Below are positions 15,309-21,752 of a DNA stretch of 21,752 bases, piece after piece; position 1 is the first letter of the stretch, and each line of letters starts with the position of its first letter. Source of the DNA: an uncultured Mailhella sp. (GTDB lineage: Bacteria > Desulfobacterota > Desulfovibrionia > Desulfovibrionales > Desulfovibrionaceae). The notes below the pieces were generated by a model. It did not search any database, was not told the DNA's origin, and was given only the letters and a program-made list of their open reading frames with translations. The DNA is taken from NCBI GenBank assembly GCA_910577155.1, contig CAJTMS010000036.1, positions 1 through 21,752 on the forward strand, given 5' to 3'. A program made the position numbers and the translations under genes.

Positions 15309-16703
15309 TTATTTTCCATATTTTTTCCAAAAATCACCCCACATGTCCTCATCCGTATAGGACCATGGTGCAACAGGCTCATTTACCCATGTGATATTCA
15401 GAAAATGTTTCCAGTGTACATTTTCCGTGGTGCTGTTTCCCCCCCAAGTACCGCAGCCAAGAGTTGCTGTTGAGGGCATTCTATTAAATGCATGCCCGCC
15501 GTTGCCTGATGCCATGGGCTGACGCACGGTAACACGGGAAGATTTCATATTATTTCCAAGATATTCAATATATTCCCGCTTATAGGTGTGGATACCGCAA
15601 GAGTGACCGCGCCCGACAACATTTGTTAATTCCGTTAAAATACGGTAGGCATCCATAAAATCTTTTGCTTTATAAATGGTGATAACAGGAGAAATTTTTT
15701 CATCATAGAACTTGTCGGAGAGAATAGGCTCAATGCCTTCAACCATAAGCACCTTTGTATCTTCCGGAATGACAATGCCTGCTTTTTTCGCAATAACCTG
15801 TGCTGATTTTGCAATAATATCCTGACAAAGGGCAAGTTTGCCTTTTTCATTTACCTGCCACATGGCGTTTTTTAATTTTTCTCTGTCTTCACCTGTTACA
15901 AGATAGGCTTTATTTGCCTGCATGGCTTTCAAAAAGTCATCATAAACAGCTTCAACCGGAATTGCGGCATTTTCTGAGGAACAGGAAGTCGCATAATCAA
16001 AAAACTTACTGCCGATAATCATGGCCGCGGCTTCTTCAATATTGGCGTCTTCAGCGACAATAGCGACAGCATTTCCCTGTCCGACACCAAGAGCAGGTGT
16101 TCCGCTTGAATAAGCTGCCCGCACCACTTGTCCGCTGCCTGTGGCAACAACAAGATCGCTTTTCTTCATCAGTTCCGCAACGGCTTCCCGGGAACCGTCT
16201 TCAATAACTTGGATTAAATCAACAGGTGCACCCACTTTTTTTAACCCTTCACGCATCATGTTAATGGCTTCTGTCGTAGATTTCATTGCCCGTGAGCTGG
16301 GTTTGAAAATAACGGCATTTCTTCCTTTAAGAATGCTGATTGCCTTGCCGCCGCATGTTGCCGTTGGGTTAGTTGCAGGCAAAATAGCACACACAACGCC
16401 TACCGGCTTTGCATATTTGGAAATGCCTGTTTCCTCATTTCTTTCGATAAGCCCAACACTTTTGGCTCCTTTTATATCATGCAGCACACCGCCGACTTTC
16501 CGTTTATGCTTGATAATTTTACTTTCTTTATTTCCAAAACCTGTTTCATCAGCTGCCATTTCTGCAAGTTTTTCAATATTATCATCTTTATATACTTCCC
16601 AGCCGATTGCCAAGCATACTTCATCAATTTGTTCCTGTGTATACTGAGAAATTTGTTCCTGAGCCTTGCGGGCCAATTCCATTTGTTCGTCTACAGTTTT
16701 CAT
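15309..16703 (-). CDS. sauS: CoA-acylating aldehyde dehydrogenase, probable sulfoacetaldehyde dehydrogenase (SauS)
   Basis: This 464-residue protein belongs to the CoA-acylating aldehyde dehydrogenases (EutE, PduP, C. kluyveri SucD, SauS). The cofactor segment PATNPTATCGGKAISILKGRNAV spans about 109-131, and the catalytic cysteine is Cys241 in ATSCSSENAAIPVE. The TSCSSEN form resembles my recollection of sulfoacetaldehyde dehydrogenase SauS; EutE and succinate-semialdehyde enzymes usually have an I-C-(A/S)-S-E-Q form. The C-terminal LGCGTWGGNSTTENVHWKHFLN block is intact. In the proposed pathway it reduces sulfoacetyl-CoA with NAD(P)H to sulfoacetaldehyde and CoA. It starts 25 nt after the transporter gene with AAGGAG as ribosome binding site, and precedes the ligase by 54 nt. 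Acetaldehyde or succinate semialdehyde are alternatives. Confidence 0.75.
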   Translation of the reverse strand: MKTVDEQMELARKAQEQISQYTQEQIDEVCLAIGWEVYKDDNIEKLAEMAADETGFGNKESKIIKHKRKVGGVLHDIKGAKSVGLIERNEETGISKYAKPVGVVCAILPATNPTATCGGKAISILKGRNAVIFKPSSRAMKSTTEAINMMREGLKKVGAPVDLIQVIEDGSREAVAELMKKSDLVVATGSGQVVRAAYSSGTPALGVGQGNAVAIVAEDANIEEAAAMIIGSKFFDYATSCSSENAAIPVEAVYDDFLKAMQANKAYLVTGEDREKLKNAMWQVNEKGKLALCQDIIAKSAQVIAKKAGIVIPEDTKVLMVEGIEPILSDKFYDEKISPVITIYKAKDFMDAYRILTELTNVVGRGHSCGIHTYKREYIEYLGNNMKSSRVTVRQPMASGNGGHAFNRMPSTATLGCGTWGGNSTTENVHWKHFLNITWVNEPVAPWSYTDEDMWGDFWKKYGK

Positions 16704-16728
16704 AGTATCTCCTTATCATTATTTATTT

Positions 16729-18234
16729 TTACCAAATACTCATTTGCCCCAGCGGACCAAAAATTGCGACTGATGTTGTCACACACAAAATGCCGACTAT
16801 TGTCATCAAAATCCCAACCTTTGCATATTCAGCAATGCTGAAATAGCCTGCAGAATACGGAATAACATTGGTAGGACTTGAGGTAACCATGATAAATGCC
16901 ATGCTGGAAGCAATACCGGCAGGTCCGGCAAATACCCATGGGTTAATGCCCAGCTCCATTGCCAGCGCAATAATAAGGGGCATAACAACAGCACCGGTTA
17001 CACTGTTGCTGGAGAAGAAAACTTTTAATGCTTCAACCAAGCAAATCACGGCAATAACACGAAGGATAGGATGAAGAGAAGAAATGTCAGACAAAAGCGC
17101 CCAAGCTACATAACGGGCGGCCCCGGTCTTGGCAAGCAGCATACCTGCAGCAATACCGCCGGCAATCAGGATTAACCCGCTCCAGCTAATACACTTGGCG
17201 GCTTCTTCCCAATTGGGGAATACGCGCAATCCGGGAATGAATAATAAGGTGAAGCCTAAAAGTGCTATATATGCTTCAGGCAGCTTAAATCCAATCATCT
17301 TTCCAATGGGCACGCCGCCAAGCCAAAGTGTAACCATAATAAGAAGCACAATAAGGGTACACCGTTCTTTTCTGTTCAAAGGTCCGAGGCTTTCCAGCTC
17401 TTCTTTAATCTGATGAAGAGGCATGGGGATTTCTTTAAATTCAGGGGGAAAGAATTTCATCAATAAGAACCAGCCGCAGGGAATCATGAGCAGTGCCCCG
17501 GGAACACCAACCATCATCCAGTCCGCAAAACTCACATTAAGACCTGCCATATCACGGGCGAATTGAATTGCCAGAACATTAGCGCCACATCCTGCCGGAG
17601 TAGCAGTTCCCCCAATAAGGGAACCATACACAATACCGATCATCAGGCATTTGCCAAAATTACTTTTTAATGGTTCGCAGCCGCTTTCTTTCAAGATAGA
17701 CACGCCAAGAGGTACAAGCATTGCAGCAACAGCCATATCTGTTACCCACATGGAAAGAAGCGTACCCGCGGTAATAAAGGATAAAAGAATATAATCCGTT
17801 CTTCTTCCTACTTTGGACAATGTCATCAGAAGAAAACGATTGGCCAGCCCCGAAGCTGTCATGGCAGCAGATAATCCCATTACCCCCATTAAAAAGAGCA
17901 AAACATTGCTGCCAAAACCGATTTTACAGAGCTCATTGAAAGGTGCCACGCCAAATGCATGCAAAAGAACCATTAAACAAAGGGAAGTTACAGCAAAAGG
18001 AATAGCCTCTGTCATCCACAAAACAACGGCAAAACCGAGACAGCCGATAACAATTTTTCCCTCAGAGGTGAGAGGGATTAATTCATCTCCGTTCTGCAGG
18101 GGACCGGGGCTTGGCAATAAAATAATGACAGTAAGGACAAACACAGCCAATAAAAAGCATAATGCTTTATATTTTGCCTTATCTGAATACGCATCTTCGT
18201 CTGGAAGCGTGCAGCATGGTTTTACATTACTCAT
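16729..18234 (-). CDS. DASS-family (SLC13) anion transporter, probable sulfoacetate importer
   Basis: This 501-residue inner-membrane protein is of the divalent anion:sodium symporter type, with about eleven hydrophobic segments. The N-terminus carries a cysteine pair, PCC, and is cytosolic before the first segment (about 25-42). Family hairpin motifs are recognisable: GGTATPAGCGANVLA in the first half, and SNSVTGAVVMPL and TSSPTNVIPYSAGYFS in the second, related to the SNT/TPPN sodium and carboxylate sites. These proteins import C4-dicarboxylates, sulfate or sulfonated acids. As first gene of an operon with an acyl-CoA ligase and SauS-type dehydrogenase, it is probably the uptake system for the pathway's acid. 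AAAGGA precedes the ATG, and a sigma54 promoter lies about 90 bp upstream. Confidence 0.85.
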   Translation of the reverse strand: MSNVKPCCTLPDEDAYSDKAKYKALCFLLAVFVLTVIILLPSPGPLQNGDELIPLTSEGKIVIGCLGFAVVLWMTEAIPFAVTSLCLMVLLHAFGVAPFNELCKIGFGSNVLLFLMGVMGLSAAMTASGLANRFLLMTLSKVGRRTDYILLSFITAGTLLSMWVTDMAVAAMLVPLGVSILKESGCEPLKSNFGKCLMIGIVYGSLIGGTATPAGCGANVLAIQFARDMAGLNVSFADWMMVGVPGALLMIPCGWFLLMKFFPPEFKEIPMPLHQIKEELESLGPLNRKERCTLIVLLIMVTLWLGGVPIGKMIGFKLPEAYIALLGFTLLFIPGLRVFPNWEEAAKCISWSGLILIAGGIAAGMLLAKTGAARYVAWALLSDISSLHPILRVIAVICLVEALKVFFSSNSVTGAVVMPLIIALAMELGINPWVFAGPAGIASSMAFIMVTSSPTNVIPYSAGYFSIAEYAKVGILMTIVGILCVTTSVAIFGPLGQMSIW

Positions 18235-18295
18235 AAATGTTCCTTTATGTGAGAATACAAATTTTCTGTATCCTCTGTTAACCTTCTGTTCGTCA

Positions 18296-18308
18296 ATGTA
18301 CAGTACAT
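18296..18308. promoter_or_regulatory. 13-bp palindrome at the start of the sulfonate operon transcript
   Basis: ATGTAC-A-GTACAT is a perfect 6+1+6 palindrome at 18296-18308. It would occupy about +9 to +21 relative to the start predicted from the -24/-12 promoter. This is a typical place for a repressor operator, but no second regulator gene is in the window. Confidence 0.4.
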
Positions 18309-18327
18309 AGAATTTGTTTCTCTTTCA

Positions 18328-18342
18328 GCAAATCGTGTTCCA
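18328..18342 (-). promoter_or_regulatory. Sigma54 (-24/-12) promoter of the sulfonate operon
   Basis: On the minus strand the sequence reads TGGAACACGATTTGC followed by T, against the consensus TGGCACG-N4-TTGC(A/T). The invariant GG and GC are exactly 10 nt apart. Transcription would start near 18316, about 80 nt before the transporter ATG. A sigma54-dependent activator is encoded divergently next to it, which strongly supports the call. Confidence 0.8.
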
Positions 18343-18459
18343 AAAATCCTCTTCTTCTATCATTTTAAAAATATTTTTTATAACCTCGTAAATTATCAGC
18401 AATTATTATGCGAACAACATACATTGCCGTCACCTTGCTCCTTTTTCCCTGCAAAAAAA

Positions 18460-18479
18460 ATGTCTTGCTTTCAAGACAT
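18460..18479. promoter_or_regulatory. Candidate activator-binding palindrome (UAS)
   Basis: ATGTCTTG-CTTT-CAAGACAT is a perfect inverted repeat with 8-bp arms. It lies about 120-135 bp upstream of the -24/-12 promoter, normal for enhancer-like sites of sigma54 activators. It also overlaps the likely promoter region of the activator gene (TATAAA at 18486-18491), so it could serve autoregulation as well. Confidence 0.55.
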
Positions 18480-18485
18480 GTCCAA

Positions 18486-18491
18486 TATAAA
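18486..18491 (+). promoter_or_regulatory. Possible -10 element of the sigma54 activator gene
   Basis: TATAAA lies 17 bp after a poor TCTTGC -35 (18463-18468), or 15 bp after TTGCTT (18465-18470). It would start transcription near 18497, about 73 nt before the ATG at 18570. It is embedded in the inverted repeats at 18460-18524, consistent with autoregulation. Confidence 0.35.
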
Positions 18492-18524
18492 GTGTCCAAA
18501 AACAGAGATTGCTTCAGACACTTT
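18489..18524. promoter_or_regulatory. Second inverted repeat upstream of the sigma54 activator
   Basis: AAAGTGTC (18489-18496) and GACACTTT (18517-18524) are exact inverted copies separated by 20 nt, sharing the TGTC/GACA core with the palindrome at 18460-18479. A short direct repeat TGTCCAA occurs at 18479-18485 and 18493-18499. These may be further half-sites for the activator. Confidence 0.4.
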
Positions 18525-18569
18525 TGCTGCCATTTTTTGTTCGTATTTTACCTGTACCGGAGAATAATC

Positions 18570-19979
18570 ATGGATACTCCTTCCAATAATGCAGATCCAT
18601 TAAAAGAATATGATTTTTTCAAATGTGAAAATGTACTTTTTATGAAAACTCTGCTGCTGCAAATTCCCACAGCTTTTTTTGTTTGTGATGAACATTGCCG
18701 AATTTTATTTATTAATGAAGTCTACGCAAATTATTTAAATAAAACTGTTGATGAAATTATTGGAAAATATACCCAAGAAATTTTTACGGATTCTGTCATT
18801 CCCCATATCCTGACAACAGGAAAACCCATGTTCGGCGGCGTACGCAAAATTAAACGCAATGATGAAATTATACAGCTTATCGTCAACCGTATTCCCCTTT
18901 TTGATGACAATGGAAAAATCATGGGAGCCATGGTTATTGCCCTTGCTGATACTCCGGAACAAATTGCAACGTTGACAAAGCAAATGAAAAAACTCAGCCC
19001 CCTTGAAAATTATACCCGACATTCTCCCTATAAAGCCCGTTACACGCTTGATTCCATTATTGGAAAAAGCATGCTTATCACAAGGCTCAAAGAAATTCTT
19101 GTGAAATACGCCCAAATAGAAGCCCCTATTCTCATTTTAGGGGAAACAGGTACGGGCAAGGAATTAGCGGCATCTTCCCTGCACAATTCCGGTCCCAGAG
19201 CAAACGGACCTTTTATTGCTTTGAACTGTTCTGCTTTTCCCCTTGAATTATTTGAATCGGAACTGTTCGGGTATGCTCCCGGTTCCTTTTCAGGAGCAAA
19301 TAAAGAGGGAAAAATCGGACAAATAGAATTGGCAGATCAAGGAACATTGTTTCTTGATGAAATCGGTGATTTGCCTCTTCTTATGCAGGTAAAATTATTG
19401 CGTGTTCTTGAAGAAAAGAAAATCACACCCATCGGGTCAGTGACCGCAAAACCCGTTGATTTTAAACTCATTGCCGCCACCAATAAAGATCTTCGGCAAA
19501 TGGTCAAAGACGGAACATTCAGGGAAGATTTTTATTATCGGATTAATGCACTGGTTTTGAATATTCCCTCACTCACGGAACGAAAAGAAGATATCCCGCT
19601 CATTGTAAAACACATTTTAAAAACAACAGGACACGAGCACTATCAAATTTCTCCTCAAGTCATGGAAAGTTTCATGAATTATTCATGGCAGGGAAATATA
19701 AGAGAACTGAATAATGTTCTCATGCATGCTCTGAGCCTTTGCCAGCATAACTGCATTGAAATTTGTGACTTGCCGGAGAATTTTCATACCCCTGCCACAG
19801 CGGCTTTTTGTGCCGGTCAAAATAAATTTAAAGCCAGACAAATAAAAAATGATGAATACATCCTTCTGCAGGCTCTGGAAAAAAATAACTGGAATGTAAA
19901 AAAGACAGCACAGGAACTCGATATTTCCCGAGCCAATATGTATGAAAAAATGAAGAAATTAGGAATAAAAAGACCATAA
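18570..19979 (+). CDS. PAS-domain sigma54-dependent transcriptional activator (probable regulator of the sulfonate operon)
   Basis: This 469-residue enhancer-binding protein has an N-terminal PAS sensor domain (about 25-128), then an AAA+ sigma54-interaction domain (about 162-385) with Walker A GETGTGKE (191-198), the sigma54-contact loop GSFSGA (238-243), Walker B GTLFLDEI (258-265) and GTFREDFYYRIN with the arginine fingers (315-326). A Fis-type helix-turn-helix lies at about 442-466. There is no response-regulator receiver domain, so the PAS domain probably senses a small molecule. The start at 18570 is preferred over the in-frame ATG at 18408: CCGGAGAA (18557-18564) precedes it and the upstream residues would not be part of any domain. 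It lies divergent to the -24/-12 promoter at 18328-18342. Confidence 0.88.
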   Translation: MDTPSNNADPLKEYDFFKCENVLFMKTLLLQIPTAFFVCDEHCRILFINEVYANYLNKTVDEIIGKYTQEIFTDSVIPHILTTGKPMFGGVRKIKRNDEIIQLIVNRIPLFDDNGKIMGAMVIALADTPEQIATLTKQMKKLSPLENYTRHSPYKARYTLDSIIGKSMLITRLKEILVKYAQIEAPILILGETGTGKELAASSLHNSGPRANGPFIALNCSAFPLELFESELFGYAPGSFSGANKEGKIGQIELADQGTLFLDEIGDLPLLMQVKLLRVLEEKKITPIGSVTAKPVDFKLIAATNKDLRQMVKDGTFREDFYYRINALVLNIPSLTERKEDIPLIVKHILKTTGHEHYQISPQVMESFMNYSWQGNIRELNNVLMHALSLCQHNCIEICDLPENFHTPATAAFCAGQNKFKARQIKNDEYILLQALEKNNWNVKKTAQELDISRANMYEKMKKLGIKRP

Positions 19980-20038
19980 CAAAAAAATGCACCGGCATTG
20001 CACAAATAAAAAAATTGCAGAATATAAAATTGAAGAAA

Positions 20039-20407
20039 ATGAAGATTAAAAAAATTGATGATGATTTTTCCGTGTGTAAAGTTGTTGATTATGCTGCTGT
20101 CAATTTCAATGCAGCATATTGTTTTCTGGGAAAAACAGACGAGGAAAACTCACTGGTCTGCTTGACAAAGGATGTGCCTGCAAATGTGATAAAAAGGGAA
20201 GACGGCTGGAAAGCGTTTCGGATACAGGGGGAGCTGGACTTTGCCTTGGTGGGGATACTGGCTGAAATAACCGCCTTATTAGCTGAACAGGAAATAGGGA
20301 TATTTGCCCTCTCAACGTATAACACCGACTATATTCTCACGAAAAAGGAAAAATACCCAAAAGCCCTCGGTATTTTACAGGCTCACGGCTATGAAATAAC
20401 GGAATAA
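20039..20407 (+). CDS. ACT domain-containing protein (COG3603-like)
   Basis: This 122-residue cytosolic protein resembles the small ACT-domain proteins of COG3603. It ends in the typical block WKAFRIQGELDFALVGILAEITALLAEQEIGIFALSTYNTDYIL (about 58-101), where LDF-x-L-x-GIL and FALSTYNTDYIL form the ACT ligand-binding core. Such proteins are thought to bind amino acids, and their exact role is not known. ATG at 20039 is preferred to a TTG at 20015, since the earlier codons are A-rich leader; a weak GAAGAA precedes it. It is 59 nt after the sigma54 activator gene on the same strand with no clear terminator between, so read-through is possible. Codon use looks native. Confidence 0.85.
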   Translation: MKIKKIDDDFSVCKVVDYAAVNFNAAYCFLGKTDEENSLVCLTKDVPANVIKREDGWKAFRIQGELDFALVGILAEITALLAEQEIGIFALSTYNTDYILTKKEKYPKALGILQAHGYEITE

Positions 20408-20495
20408 CATATGATATAAAGGCGTGCCCTCAAAAGAAAAATGAAAGCGGGGATAAGATAATGCAAGTTTGCTTTTATACTGGATACGCTCCCGT

Positions 20496-21167
20496 TTAAT
20501 CCTCAATTTTCCAATTAATCGGTTCTCTGCCAACAGAAACTAAAAAACCGTTTGCCTGAGAAAAATGTTTGCAGCCAAAAAATCCGTTTGCAGCAGAATA
20601 CGGACTTGGGTGCACGGTTTCCAGAATTTTGTGTTTTGGATTGGTGATAAGTGCTTTTTTAGAACGGGCATTGCTTCCCCAAAGCAAAAAGACAATGGGT
20701 TCAGGATGATTGTTTAAAAGCGTAATAACCCGATTTGTAAAAATTTCCCAGCCCTTATTCCGGTGGCTGTTTGGATTTCCCTGGCGAACAGTCAGCACCG
20801 TGTTGAGCATAAGTACCCCCTGTTGTGTCCAGCTGATGAGATTTCCGTGGTGCGGAGGCTCAATTCCAAGATCGGATTGAATTTCCTTATAAATATTGAT
20901 AAGAGACGGTGGAACACGCACCCCTTTCTGCACAGAAAAGCAAAGACCGTGAGCCTGCCCCCTGCCATGATACGGATCCTGACCGAGAATAACCGCTTTT
21001 ACATTTGCAAACGGAGTATATTTGAGGGCATTAAAAATATCGTACATATCAGGAAAAATCGTTTGTGTCTTGTATTCCTGAACTAAAAATTGCCTCAACT
21101 GACGGTAATACTCTTTATCAAATTCGCCTTTCAGCAGCTCATCCCAGTCATTTCCAATATGTACCAT
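20496..21167 (-). CDS. ung: Uracil-DNA glycosylase, family 1
   Basis: Ung removes uracil from DNA, starting base excision repair. Family-1 motifs are present: the water-activating GQDPYHG (about residues 62-68), the uracil-binding segment GLCFSVQKG, VLMLNTVLTV, LLWGSNARSKK and HPSPYS (usually HPSPLS), with the loop that enters the minor groove. With ATG at 21167 the protein has 223 residues, matching E. coli (229). The longer reading from 21248 adds 27 unlike residues, and AAAGG lies 8 nt before the chosen ATG. It converges on the ACT-protein gene, with an 88-bp gap, and has its own promoter at 21202-21230. Confidence 0.95.
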   Translation of the reverse strand: MVHIGNDWDELLKGEFDKEYYRQLRQFLVQEYKTQTIFPDMYDIFNALKYTPFANVKAVILGQDPYHGRGQAHGLCFSVQKGVRVPPSLINIYKEIQSDLGIEPPHHGNLISWTQQGVLMLNTVLTVRQGNPNSHRNKGWEIFTNRVITLLNNHPEPIVFLLWGSNARSKKALITNPKHKILETVHPSPYSAANGFFGCKHFSQANGFLVSVGREPINWKIED

Positions 21168-21201
21168 GAAAAATACCTTTCTTTTTTGATTGTTCTGATA
21201 A

Positions 21202-21230
21202 ATTTTATCACATACCGTAATTATCGGCAA
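21202..21230 (-). promoter_or_regulatory. Sigma70 promoter of ung
   Basis: On the minus strand TTGCCG (21230-21225) and TAAAAT (21207-21202) are 17 bp apart, matching the consensus in four and five of six positions. Transcription would start near 21195, about 28 nt before the ung ATG at 21167. The -10 overlaps a short palindrome, GATAAA-T-TTTATC (21197-21209). Confidence 0.5.
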
Positions 21231-21307
21231 CCTGAACATATGTCCCAAAAAGATTTCTATCCATAAGGCAACACAGCAGGCACTACCGCAGCATATTGGA
21301 TAAAAAC

Positions 21308-21357
21308 GAAACCCCGCAAGACTTTCGAGGTCTTACGGGGCTTTGAGAAATTTTTTT
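21308..21357. terminator. Intrinsic terminator, possibly bidirectional
   Basis: AACCCCGCAAGAC (about 21310-21322) pairs with GTCTTACGGGGCTT (about 21330-21343), with mismatches near the base and one C-A pair. Seven Ts follow on the plus strand (21351-21357) after a short gap, and TTTCGTTTTTA follows on the minus strand. No plus-strand gene ends here, so it may belong to minus-strand transcription from the right or be a remnant of a lost gene. Confidence 0.5.
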
Positions 21358-21632
21358 ACTGGCGGAAAGGCATGGATTTCACTTGTTATATCAATAAGTT
21401 ATGCTAATACCTTGATTACTCTATATTCTTACTGCAACTGTTTACGATAATTGTCACAGCAAAATGTTCCACCAATCTAAATAAGTTTATAACTAATTTT
21501 CCCTTTGAAGTCAATCTAATATACTTACTCAACACACAGAAGTTCTTTACTCTCATTGAGTATTCGCAACTTCATAATTACATAAAATTATTGAAATAAA
21601 CCATATCTTACCTCTCATTTACTATTATTTTA
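21358..21632. other. AT-rich intergenic stretch beside an insertion sequence
   Basis: About 275 bp with clearly lower GC than the coding part of the window. No reading frame of useful length, RNA gene or repeat was recognised in it. It separates the ung promoter and terminator from the IS1595-type element. Confidence 0.5.
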
Positions 21633-21752
21633 GGGTCTAGACTAGTATCTTTATTTTTGAAAGAAGATTTCAATTAAAAATTGTTCAAAATTTTCATTTC
21701 TAAAATTAAATCTACACTCACATTCTTTTAAGTGCAAGATAAACTTTTCATC
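21633..21752 (-). mobile_element. IS1595-family (ISXO2-like) insertion sequence, 3' end only
   Basis: The transposase 3' end (21651-21752) runs off the window, so the element lies mostly to the right. GGGTCTAGACTAG, starting at 21633 and lying 18 nt after the stop codon, may be the terminal inverted repeat, and the 8 bp before it (21625-21632) the target duplication. Both need the other end for confirmation. Confidence 0.55.
21651..21752 (-). CDS. IS1595-family (ISXO2-like) transposase, C-terminal fragment
   Basis: On the minus strand the frame entering from the window edge encodes 33 residues before TAA at 21653-21651. They begin DEKFILHLKECECRF and continue NFRNENFEQFLIEIFFQK. This is the characteristic C-terminus of DDE-type ISXO2/IS1595 transposases, in which F-x-L-H-L-K-E-C-E-F-R-F-N-x-R-x-E-N is nearly constant. 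The fragment ends where the family normally ends, so this side looks intact. Whether the full gene is functional cannot be seen, as its catalytic region is outside the window. Confidence 0.75.
   Translation of the reverse strand, partial: DEKFILHLKECECRFNFRNENFEQFLIEIFFQK

Noticed and set aside
18408..18569. N-terminal extension of the sigma54 activator from ATG 18408
   Set aside because: The extra 54 residues have no domain, overlap the inverted repeats and promoter-like elements, and the ATG at 18570 has a proper ribosome binding site.
19986..19999. Terminator after the sigma54 activator gene
   Set aside because: AATGC/GCATT is only a 5-bp stem with no T-run, too weak to call.
21168..21248. 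N-terminal extension of Ung from 21248
   Set aside because: The 27 extra residues do not resemble Ung, they overlap a good promoter, and ATG 21167 has AAAGG upstream and gives the family length.

Overview
The window reads as a chromosomal segment of a strictly anaerobic, sulfite- or sulfonate-respiring member of the Desulfovibrionaceae (Bilophila/Taurinivorans/Mailhella type). This is inferred from gene content (rimP-nusA-ylxR-infB with a very long IF2, an EpsC-type serine acetyltransferase, a COG3603-type ACT protein), from moderately low GC, and above all from a sulfonate-type catabolic operon. I cannot fix the genus from sequence alone. Most of the window is ordinary core genome. I saw no tRNA, rRNA or CRISPR array.

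Layout. Positions 116-2447 (+) hold a tight operon: diaminopimelate epimerase (dapF), a class IV PLP aminotransferase and a YjaB-like GNAT acetyltransferase. Positions 2543-8124 (+) hold the transcription/translation operon rimP-nusA-ylxR-infB. It has a very good sigma70 promoter and a structured leader of about 150 nt that contains a textbook intrinsic terminator just before rimP, and it closes with a second terminator after infB. Positions 8136-11114 (+) hold a CgeB/DUF3880-type glycosyltransferase overlapping a BaiN/YhiN-type flavoprotein. Positions 11182-12982 (+) hold a serine O-acetyltransferase overlapping a membrane protein with a signal-peptidase-I-like fold that appears to lack the catalytic serine, followed by a terminator.

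Positions 13174-19979 are the most interesting part. A four-gene minus-strand operon (18234 down to 13252) encodes a DASS-type anion transporter, a CoA-acylating aldehyde dehydrogenase with the TSCSSEN active site of sulfoacetaldehyde dehydrogenase (SauS type), and the beta and alpha subunits of an ADP-forming acyl-CoA ligase. Together they fit uptake of sulfoacetate, activation to sulfoacetyl-CoA and reduction to sulfoacetaldehyde, which would feed a C-S lyase encoded elsewhere. A divergent PAS/AAA+/Fis sigma54 activator sits next door. The intergenic region has a near-consensus -24/-12 promoter facing the operon, two inverted repeats about 120-200 bp upstream of it (candidate activator sites), and a 13-bp palindrome just after the predicted start of transcription.

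Positions 20039-21248 hold a small ACT-domain protein and, convergent to it, uracil-DNA glycosylase (ung). The right edge (21346-21752) becomes strongly AT-rich and contains the 3' end of an IS1595-family (ISXO2-like) transposase running off the window, so a mobile element begins there.
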